Source of the DNA: Gautieria morchelliformis
Taxonomy: Eukaryota; Basidiomycota; Agaricomycetes; Gomphales; Gomphaceae
Direction of reading: 5' to 3'
Assembly: GCA_015179125.1 (NCBI GenBank)
Contig: WHVA01000085.1
Coordinates: 124,001-188,000, forward strand
DNA length: 64,000 nucleotides
The notes below the pieces were generated by a model. That model did no database searches and was not told where the DNA came from. It saw only the letters and a program-made list of their open reading frames with translations. The position numbers were made by a program, and so were the translations under genes. Positions 22,508 to 35,707 of the stretch are shown one piece after another; position 1 is the stretch's first letter; every line of letters starts with the position of its first letter.

Positions 22508-24843
22508 CTACCGCCGCGCGGACGCTGTGCGTCGTCGCGCCTCTTCCTCTCTCTCTCGCCAGTACGCGATCTCCATTTGAGCCTTTGGGTGGGTTGTGGG
22601 CCGCGGGCCAGCCTTCAATGAATGTTACACTTCAGGAATGCGCGATGTGACAGATTGCTTACACTAAGTGCCTGGGAAATCATCTCATATATATTAGACT
22701 GGTACGACGCCGACTGGGCAGGATCCTTGATCTTGGATGACTGGCCAATAATTAAGCGTGTGAGCTCCCCACGGAGACGTATTAAGCTGGAGGCGTGACA
22801 TCAACTGACGCCGATAAAAAGATACAAGGTACTTACTTTGAAAAGATCATGGTTTCCTCCTCATTCTCTGTCAGTGTGATAAATGACGTGAAAATAACCG
22901 CATATCGATGGGCAACCTATACTGATATAAATAGGAAACATTCAACATATGGATTGGCCTACACTTTGTACGGTTGCATCCCTCACAGTGGGCTTGCTGC
23001 TCAAGAACCCTCCACTCCCAGCCCCATCGGCAAGCTTCTTAACACTTTCCAGGTGACTGTTCATTTCCTTTTGAAAAGCGGGCCACATGCTGAGCCGAAG
23101 GCCTAATGTGAATGTTTCCAGAGGGGGACAATCACGTTTCTGGACTTCACCCAGCACGTTCTCCAAGAGCCGAATCATCGTTAGCAGAGGGACAACCGGT
23201 GGCGCAGGATCAAGTGCCCCGCGTGTAAATGTCTGGCCGATTGATACAGTCATAAGGTAATGGCTCTATCAAAAAAAAAAAAGATTTAACCTGGCAGTAC
23301 TCCAAAGCGGGGTCCATAACTTGTTTCCACAGCCCGTCGAGTAAACCCTGCTGTTCCTTATTCGTATTCGTTCTATTTGGAGTCGCAATAGGCGGCGGAA
23401 GATCAATAATTACGCTACCCGCCCTTGTCCGCCCAGAGAAATTGAAGCCACTGAACCCAGGGCCGACATTATCGCCAGGCGTCGAAGAGCGTGGCGATAG
23501 TAGGGGAGATATTGGTGCCGCGGGCTCGACAGCAGCGTCGAAGAAACGTGTGATAAATGCGTACTCTGCCGTACCATTGTCCATAAGGACGAGAAGAAGG
23601 GAGCGGAATAAGCCTTCAATAGGCACCTTCTATCCACGGTTGGTGGTATTTAAATAGATCGAAATGAGGAATAACCGAGGGTCTCACGTGTGATTTATCG
23701 TCCGCCATAAAGGAGAGAGTGATACTTGGACCGTCGAGGTCGGCGTTGGCGAGACGCGTCGGTTCTACTGCTTGCTCTCGAGCTTTCTCTGAAGCACCAA
23801 GTAATTCTGACCTCTCAGTTACCCTTGCCTGCACATTTGATGGGAATCTCGGTATATCGTCTTTATTTATGAATTGAGCCAAGAAAGACTCACCTTTATC
23901 CAACCCAGGGATCTAGCGTATCTTCTAAACCCAGTCTCATAATATACCCGGGCCGCTCCAATATACGCGCGCTGGACTTCAGAGGCTACAGGCGGTGCAT
24001 GACGCTGAAGGAATAGGAAAAGAGGCCTGAATTTAAGTAGAATTGATGTTTGTATGACTTGCATGTTGGTGCTCATGCTACTCCGAATGGGCCGAAATAA
24101 TGCGAGGAAAAATACTCGGATTTTGGTCGCTGCCTAATAGGAAATATGTAACAGAGACAGCATGATTGGGGAAAAGAACACACAACAATGCGGAGACCTT
24201 CTGCAACCTCTGCCAGAGAGCGCACAGCCTTGACGCGAGGACGGGCTTTCAGCGCATCAAGGCGCAATTCAAACTGAGGAACAGCGAGCAGCCAAGGTTC
24301 TCCCACATCATTGTCGAGTATAGTTTCTGCAAGGAGTGGCGGTATGGATATTTCCGAAATAAGATTCGAGAGCGGGCGTTCGATTTTCTACGGAAAACTA
24401 AGGCATGATCGTTACAGAAGATGAGTGAAAACGAACTCGGCGCCCCTTGAGGCGGTTTTCAATATCCTTACTCCGGTCCTGGAGATTAGAAATCTGTCCA
24501 GACACAGCGGAAAGATCATGTTGAAACGTCGAGAGAAAGGATTCGAGCGAGTCGAGCAGATCAATACTCGTCTGGTGATGTGAGAATGCAGGCTGAACCA
24601 GGTATGTGGTAACGGCACACCTCTACTTGTTCATGGAGTTCCACAAAGTCTTTGGCACGATGTCGATCTGATAGACTATTTATTAGTTCAACATCTATCA
24701 TCAGTTGGATTGGCAAACCCACAAAATGTATGTTGTTCATCCTGTTGAGACGCCAGACCTTCTGAATGAGGGGGTAAGGCGGCAACAAGCCTAGCTTCGA
24801 GAGGTAGCCTTTCCTGTGGAAGTGGACGCGCGTCAGCAGACAT
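22508..24843 (-). CDS. VPS52: GARP complex subunit Vps52
   Basis: Core subunit of the Golgi-associated retrograde protein tether that captures endosome-derived vesicles. Preferred start is the ATG at 24843 (MSADARPLPQERLPLEARLV). Later exons read KDFVELHEQVE, SLDLLDSLESFLSTFQHDLS-type coiled coil, IERPLSNLISEISIPPLLAE-type block, GEPWLLAVPQFELRLDALKA, SVAEVAEGLRIV-type block and STNMQVIQTSILLKFRPLFL, all in Vps52 order. The middle contains SSRRVTERSELLG-type helical sequence, and downstream are FLLVLMDNG, WKQVMDPALEYCQ and LSMWPAFQKEMNSHLESVKK. The last exons encode ENEEETMIFSNLRRLRGELT and AQMEIAYWREREEEARRR, stop at 22508-22510. Convergent with EFR3 (189 bp). Exon junctions in the N-terminal 200 residues are least certain. 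Confidence 0.88.
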
Positions 24844-24930
24844 GCTGACTGGGCGCAAGGCGGTACCCTAATTGGGCAAGCGTGTATACGCGTCAGCGGG
24901 AACTCTTCACCAACACTCTTCACTGCACTC
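24844..24930. promoter_or_regulatory. Shared divergent promoter VPS52 / RPN11
   Basis: 87 bp between the two start codons, containing GCGTGTATACGCGTC. No copy of the yeast proteasome element GGTGGCAAA is seen. If the earlier VPS52-frame ATG at 24932 were used, the two coding regions would overlap; this is judged unlikely. Confidence 0.45.
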
Positions 24931-26019
24931 ATGGATATCGGTGCGATGTTACAGCAGGCTCAGCAGGCCAGAGATCAGCAGGCTCCTGCAGGCGGTGATC
25001 ACCCAATTCCAGACAAGTTTGCCCTTCTAATCTTTGTATGACGAATATGGCTAATTTTCGTGTTTAGTGGAGAAGTCATCCATATATCATCTCTTGCCTT
25101 ACTCAAGATGCTCAAACATGGCCGTGCGGGCGTGCCTATGGAAGTCATGGGCCTCATGCTTGGCGAATTTGTGGACGAGTACACTGTTCAGGTCATAGAC
25201 GTCTTCGCCATGCCCCAGAGCGGAACAACGGTCACTGTTGAGAGTGTTGATCATGTTTTTCAGACCAAAATGGTAGATATGCTCAAACAAACAGGACGCC
25301 CAGAAACAGTCGTCGGTTGGTATCATTCACATCCCGGTTTTGGCTGTTGGCTTTCGAGCGTCGATATAAACACACAACAGGCATGTGACAATATGGATAC
25401 CTCTGCACTTCAATTCTAAACTCAACAATGCAGTCTTTTGAGGCCCTCAATGCTCGCTCTGTGGCGGTCGTGGTTGACCCTATTCAATCTGTGAAGGGGA
25501 AAGTCGTCATCGACGCCTTCCGACTGATCAATCCGCATAGTGTTGTCATGGGACACGAACCTCGCCAGACTACATCAAATATCGGTCATATCAATAAACC
25601 ATCTATCCAGTCCCTTATCCACGGCCTCAACCGTCATTACTACTCGATCGCTGTAAATTACCGCAAGACGGAGCTTGAGCAAGCCATGCTTATGAATCTA
25701 CACAAGAGAAATTGGACAGAGGGTTTGAGGTTGAAAGATTTTAAGGTTCACCAAGAATCTAACGAGAAAGCGATCAAAGTAAACAGCCACTTTGTCACTT
25801 TGAAAAGCCCACTCACCCAATGTGTTACAGTCCATGCTCACTCTTTCCGAGGCATATAATAAATCAGTACAAGAAGAATCAACTTTGACTCCGGAGCAGC
25901 TAAAAACACGACATGTTGGCAAGCAAGACCCGAAACGGCACCTCGAGGAGGCGGTGGAAAAAGCCATGGGTGATCAGGTGGTGCAGAACTTAGGAACGAT
26001 GCTCCTGGCAGAACTATAA
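24931..26019 (+). CDS. RPN11: 26S proteasome regulatory subunit Rpn11 (JAMM deubiquitinase)
   Basis: Zinc-dependent isopeptidase in the proteasome lid that removes ubiquitin chains as substrates are translocated. Start [20 protein letters not shown]; the first intron restores [20 protein letters not shown]. The MPN core reads [20 protein letters not shown] and, in the catalytic JAMM motif, [20 protein letters not shown], with the two zinc histidines, the serine and the aspartate all present. After an intron come [20 protein letters not shown], the insert-2 region and [20 protein letters not shown]. The C-terminal helix ends in [15 protein letters not shown]. About 308 residues, the usual length. 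Eight to nine residues around each junction agree with yeast and human Rpn11, so this is one of the safest calls here. Confidence 0.97.
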
Positions 26020-26150
26020 TTAAATATGTATACTGCATTGCAATCGCTCAATACTACCAGTACTAGTGTAAGGAAGGGCACGGTCATAATGCTGGCCACA
26101 TTTATTTTGTACTAATTGCAATATTTATGTAAGCTCCGTTACTTACTGTA

Positions 26151-27644
26151 ATGTCTTTCAAACGTAGAGTGCAAACACAGATTGTACGGCCTACTGGGAC
26201 ACGACCATCACGTTCAACATCGACGGTATCAACATTATCTACCGGTATCCCCTCTTTTGATGATGTGCTGGGCGGTGGTCTACCGTTAGGATCTGTGTTG
26301 GTAGTGTTGGCACCAGACCCCAACACATCATACGCTGAACTGGTGCAACGACATTTTGTCTCACAAGGGCTCGCTTCTGGACAGAGTGTCTGTATCCTCG
26401 ACAACTCTGCTCTTGAATTTGCATCAAGTTGTATGTGGGTGCCAAGCACAGAGCCATCTACCAAGGGTCCTCAGGAACTCGATGAAATCGCTACAGAAAC
26501 CGATGCGGCATCTGGCGTGAAAATCGCTTGGAGATATGAAAATATGAAGAAGTTTCAAACGAGCGTAGACTACAGGAGTCAGTGAGTTTTGATCTCCGAG
26601 TGGCTACAACATTATTCACAAGGACTGGTTTTCAAGATCCCAAGAGGATGCCTATTGTCATCCGTTATCGTTAACCTGCCGAATACCTGAGCAAATAGTA
26701 AATACAGCAGTCTCTTCAAAGCGCCTTTACTGTCGGCCCGTCTCCCCATCCATTCGTGCGAATGCGGTAGAATCTGCCATGGCCCAGCTAGAAGCTGTCC
26801 TTTCTGAGATGGAACAAAGCACAAGGTAAACTATTTTACCAGTCATTGAGTGCTTTACGATCAACCTGAAATCAATACCACAAGTGATGCTATTCGTCTA
26901 TCCATTCCACAACTGGGATCTCCAGAGTGGGGGGACTTATTACCTTATGTGCGCTACTGCATGCCGTTCCGCGTACTTGAACTCACCGCACACCAGCATA
27001 TCCTTCGTTTCTTGCACGCTTTGCGTGCTCGGCTGCGTCAAGATTCCAGCCTGCAACCCCGAATCGCGGCATTTGTAACTTTGCCATCCTACCTCTCGCA
27101 AGATGATTGGGGTGGAACTGGCTGGTCACAGAAACTCGGATGGCTATCAGACGGATGTGTTACGCTGAGATCATTCTCCTGTACGTCTGTGCCCTTCTCC
27201 TAATAGCGCAAGCAAAATAATCGGGTTCAAGCTGATCCTGCACTGCTGTCGATGTTTCCGTCACAACATGGACTTGTTAGCATACAATCCCTTCCGGCCC
27301 CGCATACTTTGATTCCCCATAGCGATAAGTTTTCAGAGTTGCGAGGCCTTTCGACGTTCTCGTCGTCATCCACCGGCGGTGGAGAAAACAATCTCGCATT
27401 CAAGTGTACCCGAAAGCGGTTTATAGTCGAAACCCTGCATCTTGACGTGGAGGGCGGTGTCAACGAACGGCGGACAACGGTTCCAGTGACGCCGGGGAGC
27501 ACGGAAGCGCACATAACCGTACCCACTGTACAGGGATTGGCAGAAAAGAAAAAAGATGCAATCCATGACCAATCTAACACTAGAAAGAAGCCCAAAAAGA
27601 CTGTAGCATTCCAGAGCGATAGACCGGATCTGTACGATTTCTAA
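26151..27644 (+). CDS. ELP4: Elongator complex protein 4
   Basis: Subunit of the Elp4-5-6 ring of Elongator, which modifies wobble uridines of tRNAs (mcm5/ncm5). ATG at 26151, MSFKRRVQTQIVRPTG. The RecA-like fold is recognised by STGIPSFDDVLGGGLPLGSV followed by LVVLAPDPNTSYAELVQRHF, where a canonical GxxxxGKT Walker A is absent as in known Elp4. Later exons supply KIAWRYENMKKFQ, the LNLPSR-type exchange, and a block with LGSPEWGDLLPYVRYCMPFR-type residues (26916 onward), where the ORF register gives DLLPYVRY. C-terminal exon: HSDKFSELRGLSTFSSSSTG, and after it LAFKCTRKRFIVETLHLDVE, the conserved strand, ending KKTVAFQSDRPDLYDF at 27644. Directly follows RPN11 on the same strand (131 bp). Confidence 0.88.
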
Positions 27645-27826
27645 TACACTGACTTGAAAAGAGTTTATCTTACTTATGTGCCCTATTTCGGGATGACATG
27701 TGATTCTCACAACAGCATCTCCGGTCGCGCTCATCCCTGTCCTGCTCGCATCCAGCAAAGCTCGGACCATTGATATCCAATATATTTTCTCGTACGATCC
27801 GTGGTGAGCGTTACCTCCAGCCATAA

Positions 27827-29371
<1,545 letters not shown>

Positions 29372-29644
29372 CTTTACTCACTGTATTTAGACATGCAAGA
29401 GGTTTACATAATTCTTCGCTTATCTGCTGGACAGGGTCGCGTACAGCAACCGACCGTGTCAATTGCTATCTCTTTGCGGTTGCTCGTCTAACTTGTTCCT
29501 GCGCAAAGCTTCCGAGTTGGACTTTGTACCTCTTGCCTATCTTCGTGCCGAGCACTATCATGCGCTAAGCCACCCACTTAGTCTTCTGTTTATTAACATG
29601 GGAATGGCTCCTTTGACTACTTGTACTCGAGCCACCGAACAGTG

Positions 29645-32125
29645 ATGCCAGCTTCTATCGACAAGCTTGAGGACGAGAAGAGAAGAGATATGCAGTCGGC
29701 GCTGGATGAAAAGCGACCAGCGTCGGAGCTCAGCAATGACGTCTATGACGGTGATGAGGCTCTGCAACTGGTCGGTGCGGAGCGTACCGCTCAGTTCAGC
29801 GAGGAATATAACCTGAAACTGAGGCGCAAGCTTGTGAGTAGCTTAGGCCACCCGGGAGACGGTTATCTTTATGTATGCTTTCGGCAGGATCGCGTTATCC
29901 CACCTATATGCGCAGCGGTTTACTTCACCCAGTTCTTAGATAAGACATCTCTCAACTATGCGAGGTATATGTCTCCTAAATGAAGATTAAGCGTCATGTT
30001 GATTCTTCATAGTATCATGGGACTCCCGATCACCGGCCAGAATTACAATCTGGTGTCATTGGCTTTCTATGTTGGTGGGTGGAGGAACTAGACATTGGCT
30101 GCGCATACTAAATATCTGTTAGGATTCTTAACTTGGGAGTTCCCTACCATGTATATTTCGCAGAAGACACGAGTTGCGAAGTATTTGGGTTCGTTTCTTC
30201 GTGGCATTTTATTCTGGGGCGTGCGTCTTGACACGCCTGACCAGGCGGAAATGTCATCCTTTGGGGTGCTATTCTAATGCTGCATGCAGCTGCCCCAACA
30301 TTCGGTGGTTTTTTTGCATTGCGATTCCTGCTTGGTATGCTGATGGGGCTCCTTCTACCCGGTTAAACTCGTTAACATCGACATAGGAATGTGCGAGAGC
30401 TGTGTAGCACCTATACTCATCATCCTTATTTCTATGTTTTACAAGAAATCCGAGCAGGTGCGAATATCAAGCGCCTATTCCCAGTTTAATTTATGACCAG
30501 TAACTGTACCTTAGGCTAGTAGAATATCCTGGTTCTACGTCATGGTTAGTTAGTACCTTAATGTGCGACAAGCTGATACTAGTAATGAATCGACTGCAGA
30601 ACGGCTTAACACAAGTCTTTGGGGGTTTTGTGGCATATGGTGTCGTGCGTTCATGTCTCCGTTGTCATATACATCTGGATTTATGCATTAAAATCCATGT
30701 AGAGCTTTTCGACCTCTCGGTCTATCGCCCCTTACAAAATCATATATATCTTACTCGGTGGTCTGGCGATCGTCGTCGGCATTTGTATACTGATTTGGCT
30801 TCCTGACTCGCCCGTCCATGCTAGCTTCCTCACCAAGGAGGAGCGAATAGCTGCGCTCGAGCGTGTAAGAGACGACCAGGGAGGGACAGAAAATAAGCAC
30901 TTCAAGAAGGAACAGGCAAGATTCATACACTGTACTTTCTACTTTCATGTTGACACTCACATCCCCCCCTCGTTGAAGGTCTGGGAGGCGGTATCGGATG
31001 TCCGGACTTGGCTCATAGTAATTGCGACTCTAACAAGTAATTTCCGTGACACCCTGAGCTCTCCCATCCTCACCCGTATGCTACAGCGAGCATCCCTAAC
31101 GGCGCCCTGAGCAATTTTAGTAACATAATCATCAAAGTACGCTGATTATTAGCTCTCTCACCAGGGACTTTATTCTTAACATACATGCGCCTCCCTAGAG
31201 CTTTGGTTATACCTCCAAACAAACCTTGATACTTTCCACACCGGGAGGTTTAGTTGCCGCTCTGATGACCCTTTTTTGCGGGTATTGGTCTGACAAGAAG
31301 GTTTGCTGTTGTCTTTATTGGTGCTGAAGCATTTGCCTACTGAGTAATTCCTACAGAACGAAAGAATGATTCCGATAATCTTTGCACTGGTGATTGTTAT
31401 AGTTACTGATATCGCAGCCACGCCATCTAACGAGTTTATGCTCAGGTTCCAACTATTGTTGGCTCTGCCATGCTGATAGGACTCAAGGGAACATCACAGA
31501 AAGGTTATTAGTTCATGGTTTAGTCCTTTCTCCATGCTAAGCCATGTCAAGGTGCCCTGCTCTTCGCCGTCTACTTAGTCGGTACCTTCGGGTCTGCGCT
31601 TTCTGTGATATATGCATGGAATGCGAGCAACACAAGCGGCCACACTAAGAAAGGCATGCTTGCTGGCCCAGGCTTCCCTTCCTGAGCTTGTGTTGACGAT
31701 GACTAACTAGTAACGATCAATGCTATGACCCTGGTCGCATTTGCCTTAGGAAACATCGCTGGTATGGCTAACATTCCTGAAAGCTCAAAATATCCTTAAC
31801 CAAATTGTGGAAAGGGACGGAAACGTTTCAACCCAAGGATGCGCCGGGTTACATTCCAGGCAAAATTGCCATTTTGGTGCTTTTAACGGTTCAGATTTTC
31901 CTTTCACTGCTGTTGCGCTGGATCAATCTACGGCTGAACAAGAAGAGACGCCTGGCTTTAGAAGAGCACAAAGAACGTCAAGGATGGACTGATAAGGATG
32001 TCGAGCGAGAGAGGCAGAGGCATGCGTTTTTGGATATGACGGATAAACAGTAAGTCTATGATCGCGTCGATTTTTAATGTCTTCTGACACGCTACAGGAA
32101 CATGTTCTTCGTGTATACGGGATGA
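29645..32125 (+). CDS. MFS transporter, allantoate permease (Dal5) family
   Basis: Twelve-helix plasma-membrane permease of the anion:cation symporter branch; relatives carry allantoate, nicotinate, biotin or peptides. Start MPASIDKLEDEKRRDMQSAL, a long charged N-tail, then RVIPPICAAVYFTQFLDKTS and LNYARY, the ACS TM1 signature, then GQNYNLVSLAFYVGFLTWEF and PTMYISQKTRVAKYLG. A conserved ALRFLLGMCESCVAPILI block is split over two exons, followed by NGLTQVFGGFVAYG, LGGLAIVVGICILIWLPDSP and FLTKEERIAALERVRDDQGG. The second half has GGLVAALMTLFCGYWSDKKN, GALLFAVYLVGTFGSALSVI and a final helix LVLLTVQIFLSLLLRWINLR-like stretch, then a charged tail ending FVYTG. At least ten short introns. Substrate not determinable from sequence. 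Confidence 0.87.
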
Positions 32126-32229
32126 TCAGTAAATGAATTACGCATGTTACAGTAATAAGTAGCTATCAGAGTCACAGCACGTTTTGTGACATTTGGCGTT
32201 GCGGACCCTGAATTATATGTGATCATGCA

Positions 32230-34545
32230 GTTCGCAGACACCGAACGATTGACACAGATAAATCTCAGCCTCCCGCAATTTCAAACACAGGATAGGTGTC
32301 GGGTAGAGTCATTTGTTCGTTCGCAGAGGCTTCTATCATCCACATTCGCCAGTGACGAACGCGCCTTCCGAGAGGGGTCGCAGTGGTGTAAGACGAGGTT
32401 CCCCGAGGAAGTTGACGTAAAAGGTACTCTGCCCTCGACCAGAATCCCAGGTGTAGGGTTTTCAAGTCCCGTGTTGAAAGCTCGAGCGGATAAAATTCAA
32501 GAAGCAGCCGTTGCCGCAATAGCAGACCAATCTAGCATTGCATCAGACAATCACGAAGCCGGCAAGAGCAACCCAGGTCTTAAAAAGGATTATTCTGCAC
32601 AATGTTCTGGCAGAGGTGCCAACAAGCTCCCCACGACTAAAACCCGAACTACGAAGCGCGCTGCCGCGAAGCAAAACGGGGATCATACAGCACGTGAGAG
32701 ATCTTCATCATAAATTCTTAAAGAGCCGCTCATGCCTGTAGAAATTCAGGATTGGCAGAACGTCGAGATCGCAAGCGAGTCAAGCGAGCAATCGTAAACC
32801 CTGTAGCGGCATCGGACGATACGAAGGACGAGAGCCTGAGCGAAGGTGACAAAGGTGGCAAGAAGTGCAAGCGAACTGGGGCGAAGAAGAAAAAAGCCAA
32901 GGTAGACTCGGAGCTCACCCTAATGCAAAGTTTCTCGGCGACCAATATCGGCAAAGAACGTTTGACTGTAGGTGGTTTCTTGATTTATGGTTGTGCACCA
33001 CCCTCATAATTTTCATTAGCTCAAACCTGGTCCGAGTATGGGGGTTTTCAATAAAGGGAAGGCTTCAATATTAATGCGGACCAAGGACAAGAAGCGAAGC
33101 AGGAGAAAAGGTACGAAGATTGTTTTTGATAAGGCGCACCTTCATACACATCGCGCACAGATCATACTTTCTCGGAGTCCAAATTTTTGAACAGCTTTGG
33201 GCCTCGGGATACAGAGTCACAAGCTGATACTCCATCATCGCCGTCATCTAGCACATCCGACAACTCCTACGCAATGGGCACACCGAAAATATCTAAGTTC
33301 TTCATCGAGGCCCATTGTGCCGAGAAAAGCCGTTATCATGGTAAAGAAACTCGAACTGGATTTGAAAAGAGGTTGCCGTTCGTCACAAAAGAGGTATTGA
33401 GAGGTTCTGACATTCGAGCTGACCTCCAGGACGGTAGGGAGTCTGAAGTGTGGGAGATTGAACTCGACAAATCTTTACCCTCGCAGGACATGAGTCTGTC
33501 GGATCAGGGTCAGGAAGCACAGAACACGATTCTCAAAGCTCACATTAACAAGCGGACCGTCAAGAACTCGCTTCCCGGTATAGATCCAGATGACGAGATA
33601 CAACTTGCCAATAGTCATCGCTCGCACTTGAGAGATTCCTCTCCTGAGCAATCAGACTTGCTGGAACATTGTGCTCCTCCATCCTTGGCTCCTTCCTACT
33701 CGGCTTCTCAACGCTTTAACCATGGCTTGGAGGTCATCGAATCAATCACACATCAGCGAGAGACCAGCCAGAGAAGCGACAAGCACCGTCACGTATCGCA
33801 TACGTCACCGACTTTTCACTTTCGCCCGATGAGAAATACAAACCATATGTTTACATTTCCTGCCATACACTCTCCAGTCGCTCCTAATTATGATAAGGGA
33901 GATGACGAATGCAGAGCTCAAGGAGCAGAGGAAATGTTGACGGGAGGGCCTGAGGCCGCCGCCGAGCCTAATTACAAGGACACTTGGAACATGGACACCG
34001 ACGACCTTGACGATCCTGCGCACAATTCGCCCAACTTCATGATGGAAGGATATCTTGATGACTACCCTCTGGATGACGAAGAGGACTGCTGCTGGGAGGA
34101 CGAAAGCAATCAAGATTTGGACCCTCATGAGCACCGGATGTATGAGACGGCAGACCTATTTCACCAAGATGAACTGGCAGCATATGAAACCTACCTGGGA
34201 GTCGGTCAAGGACAGCGTGCTTATGTATATGACCCAGGGTACCCCGGTTCTTTCAGCACAGAAGAATGGTCGGCCATACAAAGGGAAGATGGCAATGAAA
34301 GCCTGAGAACGGGTCCCCTCACCAGACACAGCGCGGAAGACTGGTCTGAACTAAACGCCGAAGCTGTGTCGCTTTCAGAGTTACCCACCTATGAACCGAC
34401 AGAGACTGCGTTCATCCAAGGACGTTCCCTCCTATTGGGAATCGAGGATCCGATCATGCATAACGACGCTGATGTGCCAGAAAGCGTTGAGCGTGAAGTG
34501 ACACTTCGATTGTTAAGGGATCATTGGCTTCCACAAAAGCTGTAG
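32230..34545 (+). CDS. Unknown basic/disordered, probably nuclear protein
   Basis: Not recognised. The chosen ATG at 32230 opens MQFADTERLTQINLSLPQFQ; the frame continues upstream without an ATG, so the true start may lie in an earlier exon. Parts in order: a Q/S-rich N-terminus, a basic stretch (TKTRTTKRAAAKQNG) joined by splicing to LAERRDRKRVKRAIVNPV, a K-rich block (GKKCKRTGAKKKKAKVDSEL), a compact motif after an intron, LKPGPSMGVFNKGKASI, and a long acidic, His/Ser-rich C-terminal exon from 33187 to 34545. That exon ends VTLRLLRDHWLPQKL. The basic clusters look like nuclear localisation signals. Three introns (near 32697, 32966, 33115) are needed. No enzyme motif is visible. Confidence 0.6.
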
Positions 34546-34643
34546 AGCGAGTTACGTTATGTAAGTAGTTCCGAGTAACCATAATCAGGTATTAGTCAGC
34601 CCCCGTGTAGCTGTACAGTTTCAACGTTAGGTTCACACTTCTC

Positions 34644-34655
34644 AGTTTCGAAACT
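34644..34655. promoter_or_regulatory. 12-bp palindrome AGTTTCGAAACT upstream of RPS1
   Basis: Perfect palindrome 68 bp before the RPS1 start codon, followed by a pyrimidine-rich leader (about 34690-34718, CTTCCTCCCGCTCCCTCC within it) of the kind seen at ribosomal-protein gene starts. A role is inferred from position only. Confidence 0.35.
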
Positions 34656-34722
34656 CAGTTAGGCGCGTCGACGTCGCACGCGATACACCCTCAACACTTC
34701 CTCCCGCTCCCTCCTTCGAATT

Positions 34723-35707
34723 ATGGCTGTCGGCAAGGTGATTGCGCACGTTTTTTATCTTTTCTTTAGATATACTCACTTGTCATAGAACAAACGCTTG
34801 TCCAAGGGTAAGAAGGGCCTGAAGAAGAAGGTCGTCGACCCGTTCTCTCGCAAGGGTAGGGTTTGACGACATGTCTTGTCGCACGTTAACTTACCATTGG
34901 TCTAATAGACTGGTACGATATCAAGGCACCAAATATTTTTGACATCAAAAACGTTGGAAAGACTTTAGCAAACCGATCGCAAGGATTAAGTACGGCCATT
35001 AGCGTCACCGTCTCGTAGACATGCTGATATCTCCCATCTGACAGAAAACGCCAATGACTCGCTGAAGGGTCGAATTATTGAGGTGTCTCTCGCGGACTTA
35101 TCAAAAGACGAGGAGCAGGCATTCCGCAAGATTAAGCTCCGCATCGATGAAGTTCAGGGAAAGAACTGTCTCACCAACTTCCACGGCATGGACTTCACCT
35201 CTGACAAGTTACGCTCTCTTGTCCGGAAATGGCAAACCCTCATCGAGGCGCACGTCGATGTGAAGACTCAGGACGGTTACCTTGTTCGCTTGTTCGCCAT
35301 TGCCTTTACAAAGCGACGGCCAAACCAGGTGAAGAAGACTACGTATGCGCAGAGTGGTCAGATCCGAGAGATTCGTAAGAAGATGTTCGAAATCATGACC
35401 CGCGAAGCGTCCAGCGTCGATCTACTTTCGCTGGTACAAAAGTTCATTCCGGAAGCGATCGGACGAGAGATTGAGAAGGCAGCAAGAAGTATCTACCCCC
35501 TGCAGAACGTATACGTTCGCAAGGCAAAGATCTTGAAAGCTCCTAAATTCGATGTCTCGAAGTTATTGGAAATCCACGGGGAATCCACAGACGTGAGTAT
35601 TCGCTCTGGATGAGGTGGTTTGTGCATTGACGCAGTCCTGCCGATAGGAAACTGGCACTAAGGTGGTCAAGGACTTCAAGGAGCCAGCAGTTCAGGCTTC
35701 GGTGTAA
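34723..35707 (+). CDS. RPS1: 40S ribosomal protein S1 (eS1, S3a family)
   Basis: Small-subunit protein eS1 near the mRNA exit. A very short first exon encodes MAVGK, as in many fungal ribosomal-protein genes; it is followed by exons [40 protein letters not shown] with ANRSQGL, and a long exon from [20 protein letters not shown] to [11 protein letters not shown]. The last exon is [19 protein letters not shown] with stop TAA at 35705-35707. Signature blocks [20 protein letters not shown] and [20 protein letters not shown] are fully conserved. About 255 residues, the family norm. Introns fall within the first 100 residues and once near the C-terminus. Codon choice is visibly biased, consistent with high expression. 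Confidence 0.97.

Noticed and set aside
23267-23282. Poly(A) run as possible retrotransposon tail
   Set aside because: It lies within a VPS52 intron with no target-site duplication or reverse-transcriptase sequence nearby.
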